64,000 bases of DNA from Mucilaginibacter sp. (GCF_028288225.1 NZ_JAQBOC010000095.1:100151-164150), one strand, 5' to 3'. Numbered from the stretch's first letter, positions 16,108 through 25,592 are shown. Translations and numbers: made by a program. Notes: generated from the letters alone by a model not told the origin.

Positions 16108-17058
16108 ATGAAACTATTTTCTTCCGTAAACGATGTTCCTGATATAAATGAGCTTGTTAAAGAGGCATTGCATCTTAAACAATACCCTTATGCCTACAAA
16201 GATCTGGGAGAAAACAGGACAATGGCATTGGTCTTTTTGAATCCGAGCCTTCGCACCCGCATGAGCACGCAGAAAGCTGCCCTTAACCTGGGCATGAATG
16301 TGATGGTGTTGAACATGGATAAGGAAGGCTGGGCATTAGAGCTGCGTGATAATGTAATAATGAATGGCACTACTGTTGAGCACATTCGCGAAGCGGCTGC
16401 TGTTATAGGTCAGTATGCAGATATTATTGGGGTGCGTTCATTTCCGGGGTTAAAAGACCGTGACGAAGATTATAGTGAAATGATCTTTAACAAATTCGTT
16501 GAGTTTTGTGGTGTGCCTGTTGTAAGCCTTGAATCAGCTACCCGTCACCCGCTGCAAAGCCTGGCAGATCTGGTTACTATTGAAGAATTAAAAACCTGCA
16601 GCAAACCTAAAGTGGTTTTGACCTGGGCGCCACATATAAAACCATTGCCACAAGCTGTACCCAACTCATTTGCCGAATGGATGTGCAAAGCCGATGTTGA
16701 TTTTACCATAACACATCCAAAAGGATATGAACTTAGTACCAATTTTACACAAGGCGCCAAAATTACCAATAACCAGGATGAGGCTTTAACTGATGCAGAT
16801 TTTATCTATGTAAAAAACTGGTCGGCCTATGAGCCTTACGGTAAGATTTTCTCCGGCAATGAAGATTGGATGCTTACCAACGAAAGGTTAAAAATCACCA
16901 ATAATGCAAAAATAATGCATTGTCTGCCGGTAAGGCGTAATTTGGAGTTGTCTGATGAGATTTTAGATGGTAAAAATTCTATAGTGGTTCATGAAGCCGC
17001 AAACCGCGTTTGGGCAGCGCAAGCAGTGTTGAAGCGGATGCTGGAGACTTTAAGTTGA
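16108..17058 (+). CDS. argF: N-acylornithine carbamoyltransferase (succinyl- or acetylornithine type)
   Basis: A 316-residue transcarbamylase of the Bacteroides/Xanthomonas type, which acts on acylated ornithine rather than ornithine. The carbamoyl phosphate site is NPSLRTRMST (about 45-54) and RHPLQS (H147-Q150), with HCLPVRRN near the C-terminus. At position 90, which is Pro in Bacteroides fragilis succinylornithine enzyme and Glu in the Xanthomonas acetylornithine enzyme, the residue is Val. Published mutants of the Xanthomonas enzyme (recalled, not checked) with Val there switch to succinylornithine, so that substrate is favoured. Confidence 0.93.
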   Translation: MKLFSSVNDVPDINELVKEALHLKQYPYAYKDLGENRTMALVFLNPSLRTRMSTQKAALNLGMNVMVLNMDKEGWALELRDNVIMNGTTVEHIREAAAVIGQYADIIGVRSFPGLKDRDEDYSEMIFNKFVEFCGVPVVSLESATRHPLQSLADLVTIEELKTCSKPKVVLTWAPHIKPLPQAVPNSFAEWMCKADVDFTITHPKGYELSTNFTQGAKITNNQDEALTDADFIYVKNWSAYEPYGKIFSGNEDWMLTNERLKITNNAKIMHCLPVRRNLELSDEILDGKNSIVVHEAANRVWAAQAVLKRMLETLS

Positions 17059-17096
17059 TTGAGTTAGATTAGGTTGGATTAAGTCGATTAGGTTTA
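17053..17096 (+). repeat. Heptad-like GTTGATT repeat
   Basis: Degenerate run of GTTGATTGAGTTAGATTAGG words directly overlapping the argF stop region. Same family as those at 50155, 50607, 59193 and 11471. Confidence 0.6.
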
Positions 17097-17144
17097 AACC
17101 ACGATTATAACTCTTACAACATTTACAACCATTACAACTAAAAT

Positions 17145-17756
17145 ATGTATATCCCATCTTTTAACCAGTTCCCAAACCAGCAGGAAGCTATCAGCTTTAT
17201 GCAGCGTTACAGCTTTGCAACTATAGTTACTGTTAAAGATGGTGTTCCGTCCGCTACACATTTACCTTTCCTGGTAAAAGAAACAGACGGACAGGTGGTT
17301 ATCTCATCCCATTTTGCAAAGGCAAATCCACAATCCGCAGATATTATTGATAACAGGGCCTTAGTTATCTTTACCGAGCCACATGCATATATCTCACCTA
17401 AAAATTACGAAAAGGAAACTAACGTACCAACCTGGAACTATTTAGCAGTACATGCTTATGGCAATTGCATACTATTGGATGGTGAAGCAAATAAAGCAGC
17501 TTTATTGAAGGAAACCATTAAATATTACGAAGCTGATTATTTAAAACAATATGAAAGCCTTCCTGATGATTATAAACAAAGAATGATGAAGGGCATTGTC
17601 GCTTTTCAAATTATTGTGGATGACCTGCAGGCAAAAAAGAAACTGAGCCAAAATAGGACCGAAAAGGAACAGGAAAACATTATTGATGATTTAGGCAGAT
17701 CGGGCAATCTAAATGAAAAGGAAATTGCCGCTTATATGTCTTCATTAAAGAAGTAG
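17145..17756 (+). CDS. PaiB-like FMN-binding negative regulator family protein
   Basis: A 203-residue flavin-reductase-like split barrel of the PaiB family. The N-terminus (PNQQEAISFMQRYSFATIVTVK) and the HAYISPKNY and VPTWNYLAVHAYG motifs are typical. Family members bind FMN; the Bacillus PaiB acts in repression of sporulation and protease genes, but that role need not apply here. Follows the arg operon after the GTTGATT and GTTGTAA repeats; probably not cotranscribed. Confidence 0.82.
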   Translation: MYIPSFNQFPNQQEAISFMQRYSFATIVTVKDGVPSATHLPFLVKETDGQVVISSHFAKANPQSADIIDNRALVIFTEPHAYISPKNYEKETNVPTWNYLAVHAYGNCILLDGEANKAALLKETIKYYEADYLKQYESLPDDYKQRMMKGIVAFQIIVDDLQAKKKLSQNRTEKEQENIIDDLGRSGNLNEKEIAAYMSSLKK

Positions 17757-19007
17757 CTAATTTACTTCCTGCTTCTTCAATGATGAATTGATCAGCCTAT
17801 TTAGGGTTAAACCCTGTACTACAATAGAGAATATCACTATAAAATAGCTCCCGCAAAGTATAACATGCCGGTAAGGGCTGGCCGGCAATGATAAGGCCAA
17901 AGCAATGGAAATTCCACCTCTTACCCCCGCCCAGGTTAGGATATTAATATGCTTATAATTTACATTTAATGTTTGACGAAGAAAGGTGAGCGGCAGCAAA
18001 ATACTTATCCAGCGGGCTATCAGAATTAGTATTATGGCGATACCGCCGGTTAGCCAATAATTGGTAATGTAAGGCAGGTTTACCATTTGCAAGCCTATCA
18101 TTACAAATAAAATAGTATTCAGCATTTCATCAATCAGCTGCCAGAATTTTTCGAGCGCTTCGTGCGACCGTTCTTTTTCATCAATATTGATCGTCCTGTT
18201 ACTCATAAACAATCCTGCGGATACTACGGCTAAAGGAATAGACAAACCCAAATAGGTCGCTATAACCGAAACACTCATCACCAGCGATAATGAAACCAGT
18301 ACAATGGTCTGAAAATCTGTTATCGACTTCATCAGCTTGAAAGCTATAAAGCCTAAAATTATACCCAATGCAATGCCGCCAAAAACTTCTCTTAAAAATA
18401 ACAGCGCAGTTTGTGCAAAAGTCACATTATCAATACCCGAATTTATAGCTTCGAGAATGGTAATAAAAAGCACCAGGCCTACCCCATCATTAAATAATGA
18501 TTCGCCCGAAATGATGGTAGCAAGATTTGCAGGCAGCTTTGAGCTTCTAATGATGGCACCTACAGCAACCGGATCTGTTGGCGAGATCAATGCGCCAAAT
18601 AATAGGCAATACACAAAAGACATGTGGATATTAAACAGCATAGTACCATAATAAAATAAGGTACCAAAAGCAATTGTGGACAGAATTACGCTGAGTGTGC
18701 TTAAAACAAATACCGGCTTTAACTCTCTCTTTAGTTTTTTGGTGTTCGAATTAAATGAGCCAGCAAAAAGCAGGAAGCCCAGAATTATGTTCAAAACAGT
18801 GCCCGAAAAATTAATGTGTTTTGCTAATATAGTGAGGTAATGCGCTATAGTCGGGTCGAGCTTATCAATAATAATAGTGACTACCGAAACAATTATAGCT
18901 ATGGTAATAATGCCAATTGTGCCCGGTAACTTAAAAAAACGGGCATTGATGTATGAATAAAAGGCGCTGACTATTATCAGCAGGGCAATGATTAAAAATA
19001 ATCCCAT
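17757..19007 (-). CDS. Na+(K+)/H+ antiporter, CPA1/NhaP type
   Basis: An integral membrane protein of 416 residues with about 12 transmembrane segments. The transport core has SGESLFNDGVGLVLF, in which Asn-Asp is the CPA1 ion-binding pair, and LTWAGVRGGISIALALSLP toward the C-terminus, another hallmark. The gene ends at the base after the stop of paiB on the opposite strand. I set the start at ATG 19007; the TTG two codons upstream adds only two residues. There is no long C-terminal regulatory domain, so no nucleotide-sensing domain is visible. Confidence 0.85.
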   Translation of the reverse strand: MGLFLIIALLIIVSAFYSYINARFFKLPGTIGIITIAIIVSVVTIIIDKLDPTIAHYLTILAKHINFSGTVLNIILGFLLFAGSFNSNTKKLKRELKPVFVLSTLSVILSTIAFGTLFYYGTMLFNIHMSFVYCLLFGALISPTDPVAVGAIIRSSKLPANLATIISGESLFNDGVGLVLFITILEAINSGIDNVTFAQTALLFLREVFGGIALGIILGFIAFKLMKSITDFQTIVLVSLSLVMSVSVIATYLGLSIPLAVVSAGLFMSNRTINIDEKERSHEALEKFWQLIDEMLNTILFVMIGLQMVNLPYITNYWLTGGIAIILILIARWISILLPLTFLRQTLNVNYKHINILTWAGVRGGISIALALSLPASPYRHVILCGSYFIVIFSIVVQGLTLNRLINSSLKKQEVN

Positions 19008-19068
19008 TGGCAATTAATTATCTTAGTAATGTAATTGACGGAACAATGTTTTTAAAACGAACTATTTT

Positions 19069-20385
19069 CTATGTGGATTCCGGGTTAGTCTTTCTGGTTT
19101 CAGTATTAAATTCTCTTATTATCAGCCTGTTATCACTATTTTTAGTAAAATAATTTAAAAACCAGCTAAAAAATATAATACCCTTATTTGAAAATCCTGC
19201 CAGCGACATAATGTGTACAAATCCCCACAAAAGCCATGCAAAAAAACCCTGGAAGCGAAGCTTGCCCAAATCGGCAACGGCCTTGTTGCGGCCTATGGTA
19301 GCTAATGTACCTTTATCAACATATTTAAACGGCTCGGCAGCTTCGCCTTTAATTATATGAACCAGGTTTTTAGCCAGCCATTGGCCTTGCTGTATGGCTG
19401 CCGGCGCAACACCCGGATGCCCGAATGGTGTTTCATCGGTTATTATTGCGGCAACATCGCCTATAGCAAATATATTTTGATAGTCTTTTACCCTGTTTAT
19501 CTCATCTGTTTGAATGCGGGTCCCCCTTGTTATAATATCCGGACGAATACCCTCAGGAACTTCGCCCTTTACACCTGCCGCCCACAATACATTACGGGTT
19601 TTTATAGTTTTGCCATTATCAATAGTCAAATAAAAGCCGTCATAGCTTTGCACATGTGCGCTGTTATAAATAATTACGTCGCCATCGGTTAAAAACTTTT
19701 TTGCCTTTTCTGATGCCTGGGGCGACATCGCAGCCAGCAGCCTGTCTTTACCTTCAACCAGGTAAACCCGCATATCGTATTTACTTAAACCGTGGTAATC
19801 CTTACCCAAAATTAAATGCCGCATCTCTGCCAGCGCACCAGATAATTCAACACCCGTGGGCCCTCCACCTACTACCACAAATGTCATCAACGCAAATTTC
19901 TCGCGCATGTCAGTGGTAACCAATGCGGTTTCAAGATTTTGAAGAATAAGGCTGCGCAAATTTAATGCCTCGGGAATATTCTTCATCGGCATAGCAAAAT
20001 GCTCAATTTCTTTATTTCCGAAAAAATTAGTGTTTGAACCTGTGGCAATTATCAGGTAGTCGTAATGTACAGTGCCAATATCTGTAGTTATAGTGTTGCT
20101 TTCAGGATTGATCTTTTGTACGTCGGCAACATTAAAGCTAAAGTTGTTTTGTTTTGTGAAGATCCTGCGGATAGGAAACCCAATGGAATCGGCTTCTATC
20201 GAGCCAATGGCAACCTGGTAAAGTAAAGGCTGAAAGGTGTGATAATTATGTCTGTCAAGAAGCAATATGTCAACAGGTGCTTTTTTTAGTTTTTGTGCTA
20301 AGGCCAAACCACCAAATCCTCCACCTATTATCACAACTTTTGGCCTGGAACCGCTATTTTTATTCTCGGATGTAACAGTAAACAT
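19069..20385 (-). CDS. ndh: Type II NADH dehydrogenase (NDH-2)
   Basis: A 438-residue peripheral membrane flavoenzyme that passes electrons from NADH to quinone without pumping protons. The FAD motif is VVIIGGGFGGLALAQKLKK, followed by NYHTFQPLLYQVA, and the NADH motif is FVVVGGGPTGVELSGALAEM. FAIGDVAAI and GVAPAAIQQGQWLAKNL are also typical of the family. The C-terminal 60 residues have a hydrophobic stretch (FAWLLWGFVHIMSL) that probably anchors it at the membrane. A divergent 295-bp gap separates it from argB. Confidence 0.9.
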   Translation of the reverse strand: MFTVTSENKNSGSRPKVVIIGGGFGGLALAQKLKKAPVDILLLDRHNYHTFQPLLYQVAIGSIEADSIGFPIRRIFTKQNNFSFNVADVQKINPESNTITTDIGTVHYDYLIIATGSNTNFFGNKEIEHFAMPMKNIPEALNLRSLILQNLETALVTTDMREKFALMTFVVVGGGPTGVELSGALAEMRHLILGKDYHGLSKYDMRVYLVEGKDRLLAAMSPQASEKAKKFLTDGDVIIYNSAHVQSYDGFYLTIDNGKTIKTRNVLWAAGVKGEVPEGIRPDIITRGTRIQTDEINRVKDYQNIFAIGDVAAIITDETPFGHPGVAPAAIQQGQWLAKNLVHIIKGEAAEPFKYVDKGTLATIGRNKAVADLGKLRFQGFFAWLLWGFVHIMSLAGFSNKGIIFFSWFLNYFTKNSDNRLIIREFNTETRKTNPEST

Positions 20386-20604
20386 ATCTACTTATAAATT
20401 TCAATTATACACAATCTTTCTTTAACCTGATATAAACTTATCACGTCGTGCCATTTATATACAATTGGCTGACTCATCAGTTTTTAAATTGCCTATCCAA
20501 ACAATATAAATTTTTAAATGGGGTAAATTGTCACAACCTTATGTTAAAATAGGGTTTAACAATAAAATGAGCTTTTTTTCACCATTTATTTAAACAAATA
20601 GGCT

Positions 20605-20660
20605 TTTTTTTGCTATTTTTAACCGCAGGGAGGAAATAATAGAAGTTTTTTAACTTCTAT
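20605..20660 (+). promoter_or_regulatory. Two hairpins in the argB leader
   Basis: A weak hairpin (AAATAGGC with GCTATTT, around 20596-20620) is followed by a T-run, and an exact one (ATAGAAGTT at 20639-20647 with AACTTCTAT at 20652-20660, 4-nt loop) lies 20 bp before the argB ATG. A short frame near 20570 reads MSFFSPFI and stops. The purpose is unclear; no Arg codon cluster is present here. Confidence 0.4.
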
Positions 20661-20680
20661 TTGATAATAGCAGGTTAAAT

Positions 20681-21526
20681 ATGGGTCGAATTGGCAAAGT
20701 TTTAAGTCAGGATGATAAGGTAAAGGCAAATAACAGTCTTTATATTGTAAAAATTGGCGGAAACGTTATTGATAACTCCGAAAACCTGCATAATTTTTTG
20801 AAGGATTTTACAGCGCTTGAGGGCTTTAAAATATTGGTACATGGTGGCGGTAAAGTTGCTACGCAGCTTTCAGAAACATTAGGCATTGAGCCTAAGCTTG
20901 TTGATGGCCGCAGGATCACTGATATTGAAACGTTGCGGGTGGTAACTATGGTATACGGTGGCCTCATTAATAAAAACATTGTGGCGCAGTTACAACGGTT
21001 TGGGACCAATGCAATTGGCCTTACAGGAGCAGACGGAGATTTTATCCGGGCAAAAAAACGCCCTGTTAAAGCTATTGATTATGGTTTTGTAGGCGATATC
21101 GATGAAAACTCTATTAAGCCTAAAAACCTGCAAAGCCTGATGGAGGCCGGCTTTACCCCTGTTTTTAGTGCATTAACGCACGATGGTGAAGGCCAGCTAT
21201 TAAATACCAATGCCGATACAATTGCATCAGCATTGGCTGTTGCTTTATCGGGATTATACCATACCACTCTTATTTACTGCTTTGAAAAAAAGGGTGTATT
21301 AAAAGATATTAATGACGAGGATTCGCTGATAAAGGAAATTGACCCTCAACGATATGAAGAACTAAAAACACAGCAAATAATTCACAGCGGGATGCTGCCC
21401 AAGCTGGATAATGCATTTACTGCAATAGCATGCGGGGTTAAAGCTGTAATTATAGGCCACTCAAATGATCTGGGTAAATTGAAACACAATAAACCATTTG
21501 GAACACTTTTAAGCAAAAGCAAATGA
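20681..21526 (+). CDS. argB: Acetyl(succinyl)glutamate kinase
   Basis: A 281-residue amino acid kinase that phosphorylates the N-acylglutamate. The N-terminal Lys24 in YIVKIGGNVID and the glycine loop VHGGGKVA (55-57) are conserved, as are the substrate motif LVDGRRITDIETL and the phosphate site GLTGADGDFI. Seventeen residues precede the usual start of the family; no later ATG is available before the conserved strand, so the start at 20681 is used. The stop overlaps the proC start as ATGA, so the two are coupled. The gene stands apart from the other arg genes. Confidence 0.92.
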   Translation: MGRIGKVLSQDDKVKANNSLYIVKIGGNVIDNSENLHNFLKDFTALEGFKILVHGGGKVATQLSETLGIEPKLVDGRRITDIETLRVVTMVYGGLINKNIVAQLQRFGTNAIGLTGADGDFIRAKKRPVKAIDYGFVGDIDENSIKPKNLQSLMEAGFTPVFSALTHDGEGQLLNTNADTIASALAVALSGLYHTTLIYCFEKKGVLKDINDEDSLIKEIDPQRYEELKTQQIIHSGMLPKLDNAFTAIACGVKAVIIGHSNDLGKLKHNKPFGTLLSKSK

Positions 21527-22341
21527 ACTCACAACAACATATAGCCATATTAGGCAGTGGTAATATAGGCCTTTCTTTAGCTAAAGGATTGGTTAAGGCG
21601 GGGATCTGCAAGCCGCAGCAAATTTCCTTAACCCGCAGAAATATTGGTGCGCTTGTTCCATATGCGGAATTGGGTTACCATACAACCGATAATAACCTAA
21701 AAGCTGTAAGAAAAGCCGATTTTATAGTATTGGCCGTTTTGCCGCATCAGTTAAATAAATTACTGGATGAAATAAAGCCATCAATAAAAGCAGAAAAGCA
21801 ACTGCTCATCTCTGTTGTATCAGGCGTTAGCTGTGGCGATATCCGTACTCAGCTTGACCTTAATGTGCAGGTAGTACGTGCTATGCCTAATACAGCTATT
21901 GCCATAGGGCACTCCATGACGTGTATTGCCACCGACAACAGCACACCAAAGAATATAAATTTTGTACGGTCACTTTTTGATACAGTGGGTGTAACCATAC
22001 AGATAAATGAAGAATTAATGACCTCTGCCACTGCTTTATGTGCTTGCGGAATAGCTTTCTTTTTAAGGTCCATCCGTGCAGCATCACAGGGTGGTACCGA
22101 AATTGGCTTTCATGCGCATGATGCCCTGAAGATGGCAGCGCAAACGGCCAAGGGCGCAGCCGACCTGTTATTGCAGCTTGCATCGCACCCTGAGCAGGAA
22201 ATTGATAAGGTAACCTCACCAAGCGGCTGTACTATTGCGGGGTTAAACGAGATGGAGCATAATGGTTTCAGTTCTGCAATGATAAAGGGAATAAAGTTAT
22301 CTGCTGCAAAAGCAGGCGAACTTTATCATAAGCCGGAATAA
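21523..22341 (+). CDS. proC: Pyrroline-5-carboxylate reductase
   Basis: A 272-residue NAD(P)H enzyme that makes proline in the last step. The Rossmann loop is IAILGSGNIGLSLAKGL and the C-terminal half has VTSPSGCTIAGLNEMEHNGF, the conserved substrate-binding helix of ProC. It is coupled to argB, which is unusual for arginine but sensible as both draw on glutamate. Note that the ATGA overlap puts proC expression under the argB promoter. Confidence 0.93.
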   Translation: MNSQQHIAILGSGNIGLSLAKGLVKAGICKPQQISLTRRNIGALVPYAELGYHTTDNNLKAVRKADFIVLAVLPHQLNKLLDEIKPSIKAEKQLLISVVSGVSCGDIRTQLDLNVQVVRAMPNTAIAIGHSMTCIATDNSTPKNINFVRSLFDTVGVTIQINEELMTSATALCACGIAFFLRSIRAASQGGTEIGFHAHDALKMAAQTAKGAADLLLQLASHPEQEIDKVTSPSGCTIAGLNEMEHNGFSSAMIKGIKLSAAKAGELYHKPE

Positions 22342-22502
22342 AGCATTCCATTTTAATAACAAGCTTACCAAATAACACCAAAAAGTTTTAAACTAATCAT
22401 TTCAATATCAATCATAACAACCTGTAAATCAATTTATAATATACTATTTATTGTAACGGGCATAATTTTAGTACCTGCGCTTCAAAGCGTATATTTTAAA
22501 AA

Positions 22503-23879
22503 ATGTTAACAGTAGAAAAAATTGGCGGCACCTCCATGACCGCATTAAATGATGTAATAAACAACATCATCCTTTTTAATCGCAGCGGTAAAGAATTGTA
22601 CAACCGCATTTTTGTAGTGTCTGCATTTTCAGGAGTAACCAACCTGCTGCTCGAAAATAAAAAAACAGGCGAGCCTGGTGTTTATCATAACCTGGCTAAT
22701 TTCAAGGATTTTCATAAACCGTTAAAAGACCTTGTAGTAAAACTTAAGCAGATCAACAAGAGCTATCAAAGCCTCGGTTTAAATATAGCCGAAGCCGACG
22801 GGTTTATTGAAATGCGGATAAAGGAAGCACAAACTTATTTGGAGAATCTTGCAAATATCCTTACATCCGGATATGTAAGCAACGAAGGTATTTTACAGGC
22901 TGCGCGTGAAATACTGGCATCTATTGGCGAAAGTCATTCAGCGTTTAACTTCGCCAATATTTTGCAAAACATGGGTATTAACGCTACGCTGGTTGACCTG
23001 AGCGGCTTTCATGACCATCACTCCTATACTATTGACCAGCGCATTAAAAGAGAGCTGCAACATATTGATTTTGAGAATACTATATGTATAGTAACAGGTT
23101 ATGCAAAAGGGACGGAAGGTATCATGCGTGAGTTTGACCGTGGGTACTCGGAAGTTACTTTTAGTAAAATAGCCGTTGCTGTTAACCCCAAGGAAGCCAT
23201 CATCCATAAGGAATACCATTTATGTACCGCCGACCCTGTTTTGGTGGGTATTAATAACTGTTACCCGGTAGGCAATACCAATTATGACGTTGCCGATCAG
23301 TTGGCTGATGTAGGTATGGAAGCTATTCACCCAAAGGCATCAAAACCATTGGAAATCAACAATATAAATCTCCGGATTAAAAACACTTTTGATCCGGAAC
23401 ACCCCGGCACGCTGATAACAAAAGACTACATTTGCGAGCATAAACGGGTTGAAGTAATTACCGGTACCGAAAAGGTGATGATCATTGATATTTATGATCC
23501 GTCAATGGTGGGCACACCCGGCAGCGATTTGAGCATCATGCAAACCTTCTATGATCATAATATCAGCTATAACTTTAAGGCAACTAATGCCAACAGCATC
23601 TCAATAGTTATCTGGGAAAAAGATTTTAATAAAAAACTGATCCATGAGCTGGAAGAAAGCTTCGAAAAAGTAACCGTTGAAAAAGCGGCTATGGTATGTT
23701 TAATAGGCTCAAATATGGACAGGCCTGGTTTATTGGCAAAATCAGCAAATGCACTTGCCGAAAATGGTATAAACATTAAAAGTGCCGGCTTTGCATTACG
23801 TAAAGTAAACATCCAGTTTTTAATAGCACGTGAGGATTTTGATACGGCGATTATTGCGTTGAATAAGGCGATGGGGTAA
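22503..23879 (+). CDS. Aspartate kinase
   Basis: A 458-residue monofunctional aspartokinase with an N-terminal amino acid kinase domain (VEKIGGTSMTALNDV at the start) and C-terminal ACT repeats (CLIGSNMDRPGLLAKSANALAENGI, KSAGFALRKVNIQFLIA). It phosphorylates aspartate, feeding lysine, methionine and threonine. The opening VEKIGGTSM and the KTGEPGVY segment recall the aspartokinases found in ectoine clusters (from memory). No ectoine genes are in the window. Regulation is probably by ACT-bound amino acid, not visible here. Confidence 0.88.
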   Translation: MLTVEKIGGTSMTALNDVINNIILFNRSGKELYNRIFVVSAFSGVTNLLLENKKTGEPGVYHNLANFKDFHKPLKDLVVKLKQINKSYQSLGLNIAEADGFIEMRIKEAQTYLENLANILTSGYVSNEGILQAAREILASIGESHSAFNFANILQNMGINATLVDLSGFHDHHSYTIDQRIKRELQHIDFENTICIVTGYAKGTEGIMREFDRGYSEVTFSKIAVAVNPKEAIIHKEYHLCTADPVLVGINNCYPVGNTNYDVADQLADVGMEAIHPKASKPLEINNINLRIKNTFDPEHPGTLITKDYICEHKRVEVITGTEKVMIIDIYDPSMVGTPGSDLSIMQTFYDHNISYNFKATNANSISIVIWEKDFNKKLIHELEESFEKVTVEKAAMVCLIGSNMDRPGLLAKSANALAENGINIKSAGFALRKVNIQFLIAREDFDTAIIALNKAMG

Positions 23880-23884
23880 TTGCA

Positions 23885-24217
23885 TCACCTTATTTTACCT
23901 TTAGATATAATGGCATATGCAATACCGCTAATAATGAGGCCAATCGGGATAATTATAACACCCGGATATATAAAATAAACTATTGTTGCTAATAAAAAGC
24001 CAAGCCCGGCCTTCAAAAGCCCTGAATAATAAGAGGGCTTTTGCTCTTCAGTTACATCAATCTTTTTTTGAATGCTCATGTTTTGAAGCACATTTTTTAT
24101 TAGCTCATCAGGGATTCCCTGCTTTTCAAGGCGTGCATAAATAACTTCGTTATCTAAACCTGCCTTTCTAAGCTTCATGCCTTCCAGGTAGGCTTTTCTT
24201 TTTAGTTCTTCATCCAT
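23885..24217 (-). CDS. Small conserved membrane protein, unknown
   Basis: A 110-residue protein with an N-terminal soluble domain that looks like an EF/GYF-type helical pair (DNEVIYARLEKQGIPDELIKNVLQ) and two C-terminal transmembrane segments (about 67-82 and 86-104). Function unknown. It is 20 bp from the next minus-strand gene and may be cotranscribed with it. Confidence 0.65.
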   Translation of the reverse strand: MDEELKRKAYLEGMKLRKAGLDNEVIYARLEKQGIPDELIKNVLQNMSIQKKIDVTEEQKPSYYSGLLKAGLGFLLATIVYFIYPGVIIIPIGLIISGIAYAIISKGKIR

Positions 24218-24237
24218 AACTATTCAATCATTTGCAA

Positions 24238-24726
24238 CTAATGCCTGATGCTGTAATCGTCCAGAATTTCCAAAAAAACATTGGGATTAACATTAATTAG
24301 ATCAATGTTTATATTGTACGGAGTTCTGTCTTTGGCGGCAATAATATTCTTTGCTATTAATTTTTTAATCGGGTTATGGAAATTATCCAAATAATCGTCT
24401 GGTTTATAAAGGTTTATATATAGGTATGCATTTCTTTCATAAACCTCTTTTATGTCCTCCCAATAGTATTTTATATTCTTTGTTAAATCGTAAATATAAG
24501 TTTCATTAACTATTAGGACAGGTTTGTTAGCTAATCCTAAATAAATATATTTTCTGTAATGAAGAAACCTTACAAGAGCAAGTACCAACCATAAAATATA
24601 TTTGTAATGCAAAAATCCATGTTGAAAAGTAGGTGAAATAAAATCCCATGACGCCATCAATAAGGCAATAATTATCAGGGACATATTCATTACAAAGGTA
24701 TTGCTGTAGCGGATTTTAAACTCCAT
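24238..24726 (-). CDS. Hypothetical membrane protein with C-terminal soluble domain
   Basis: A 162-residue protein with two transmembrane segments near residues 13-31 and 41-58, separated by a short loop, followed by a soluble domain with strands (VLIVNETYIYDLTKNIKYYWEDIKEVYE) that resembles a PH-like fold. No named family is recognised with certainty. It precedes the small membrane protein and is likely in a two-gene unit. Confidence 0.65.
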   Translation of the reverse strand: MEFKIRYSNTFVMNMSLIIIALLMASWDFISPTFQHGFLHYKYILWLVLALVRFLHYRKYIYLGLANKPVLIVNETYIYDLTKNIKYYWEDIKEVYERNAYLYINLYKPDDYLDNFHNPIKKLIAKNIIAAKDRTPYNINIDLINVNPNVFLEILDDYSIRH

Positions 24727-24795
24727 TGAGGGGGCAGGTTTATCAAATGTAATAATATCCAGGTAATTTCAACTATCTAAGAAAATCGATAAAAA

Positions 24796-25485
24796 TTACT
24801 CCAAATAATAATGCTTTATCCTATTCAGTCCTTCATCCAATTCATAAATTAAAGGAACTCCGGTCGGCAGATCTAATTGCGCAACTTCTTCATCAGTAAG
24901 ATGATCGATATATTGTATCAGTGCACGCAAGCTATTCCCATGGGCGCATACAATTACTTTTTGATCCCTCCGCAAGGCCGGTACTATAAATTCGTTCCAG
25001 AAAGGCAATACACGAACCATAGTTTCACTCAGGTTTTCGGTTAAAGGAAGTTCACGTTCTGTAAGGTCTTTATACCTGATATCTTTGCCTGGATAACGAT
25101 CATCATCCTTTGTTATGGCTGGAGGCAGCTCGTGGGGATCACGGCGCCACTTCCGTACCTGCTCAGCGCCGTATTTGGCAGTGGTTTCTTCCTTGTTTAA
25201 CCCCTGCAATGCACCATAAAAACGCTCATTTAACCGCCATGATTTTTGAACCGGGATCCACAAATGATCCAGCTCTTCCAGTACAATGTGTAAAGTTTTT
25301 ATTGATCTTTTTAAAAGCGAAGTGAAGCCGATATCAAAATTATAGCCTTGTTTCTTTAGTAGCTTCCCCGCCCTTTTTGCCTGGTTAAGCCCTTCTGCTG
25401 ACAAGTCTACATCCGTCCACCCTGTAAAACGATTTTCTTTATTCCATACACTTTCACCGTGGCGCAACAGTACTAATTTTTGCAT
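24796..25485 (-). CDS. gpmA: 2,3-bisphosphoglycerate-dependent phosphoglycerate mutase
   Basis: A 229-residue glycolytic enzyme that interconverts 3- and 2-phosphoglycerate. It has the LVLLRHGESVWNKENRFTGW start with catalytic His9, ERFYGALQGLNKEE, and VIVCAHGNSLRALI with the second catalytic His. The start at ATG 25485 gives the normal N-terminus MQKLVLLRHG; the longer frame reading upstream to 25554 adds 23 residues of unlike composition. Confidence 0.94.
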   Translation of the reverse strand: MQKLVLLRHGESVWNKENRFTGWTDVDLSAEGLNQAKRAGKLLKKQGYNFDIGFTSLLKRSIKTLHIVLEELDHLWIPVQKSWRLNERFYGALQGLNKEETTAKYGAEQVRKWRRDPHELPPAITKDDDRYPGKDIRYKDLTERELPLTENLSETMVRVLPFWNEFIVPALRRDQKVIVCAHGNSLRALIQYIDHLTDEEVAQLDLPTGVPLIYELDEGLNRIKHYYLE

Positions 25486-25592
25486 AGCTAAATGGTTAAC
25501 TATAAAGTTACAGATCAGTTTGCATAAAAAATTGTTAAATGCATTCAGAACCATTAAATTGCACGATTAACCAACTAAAAAACCTTTAAACT

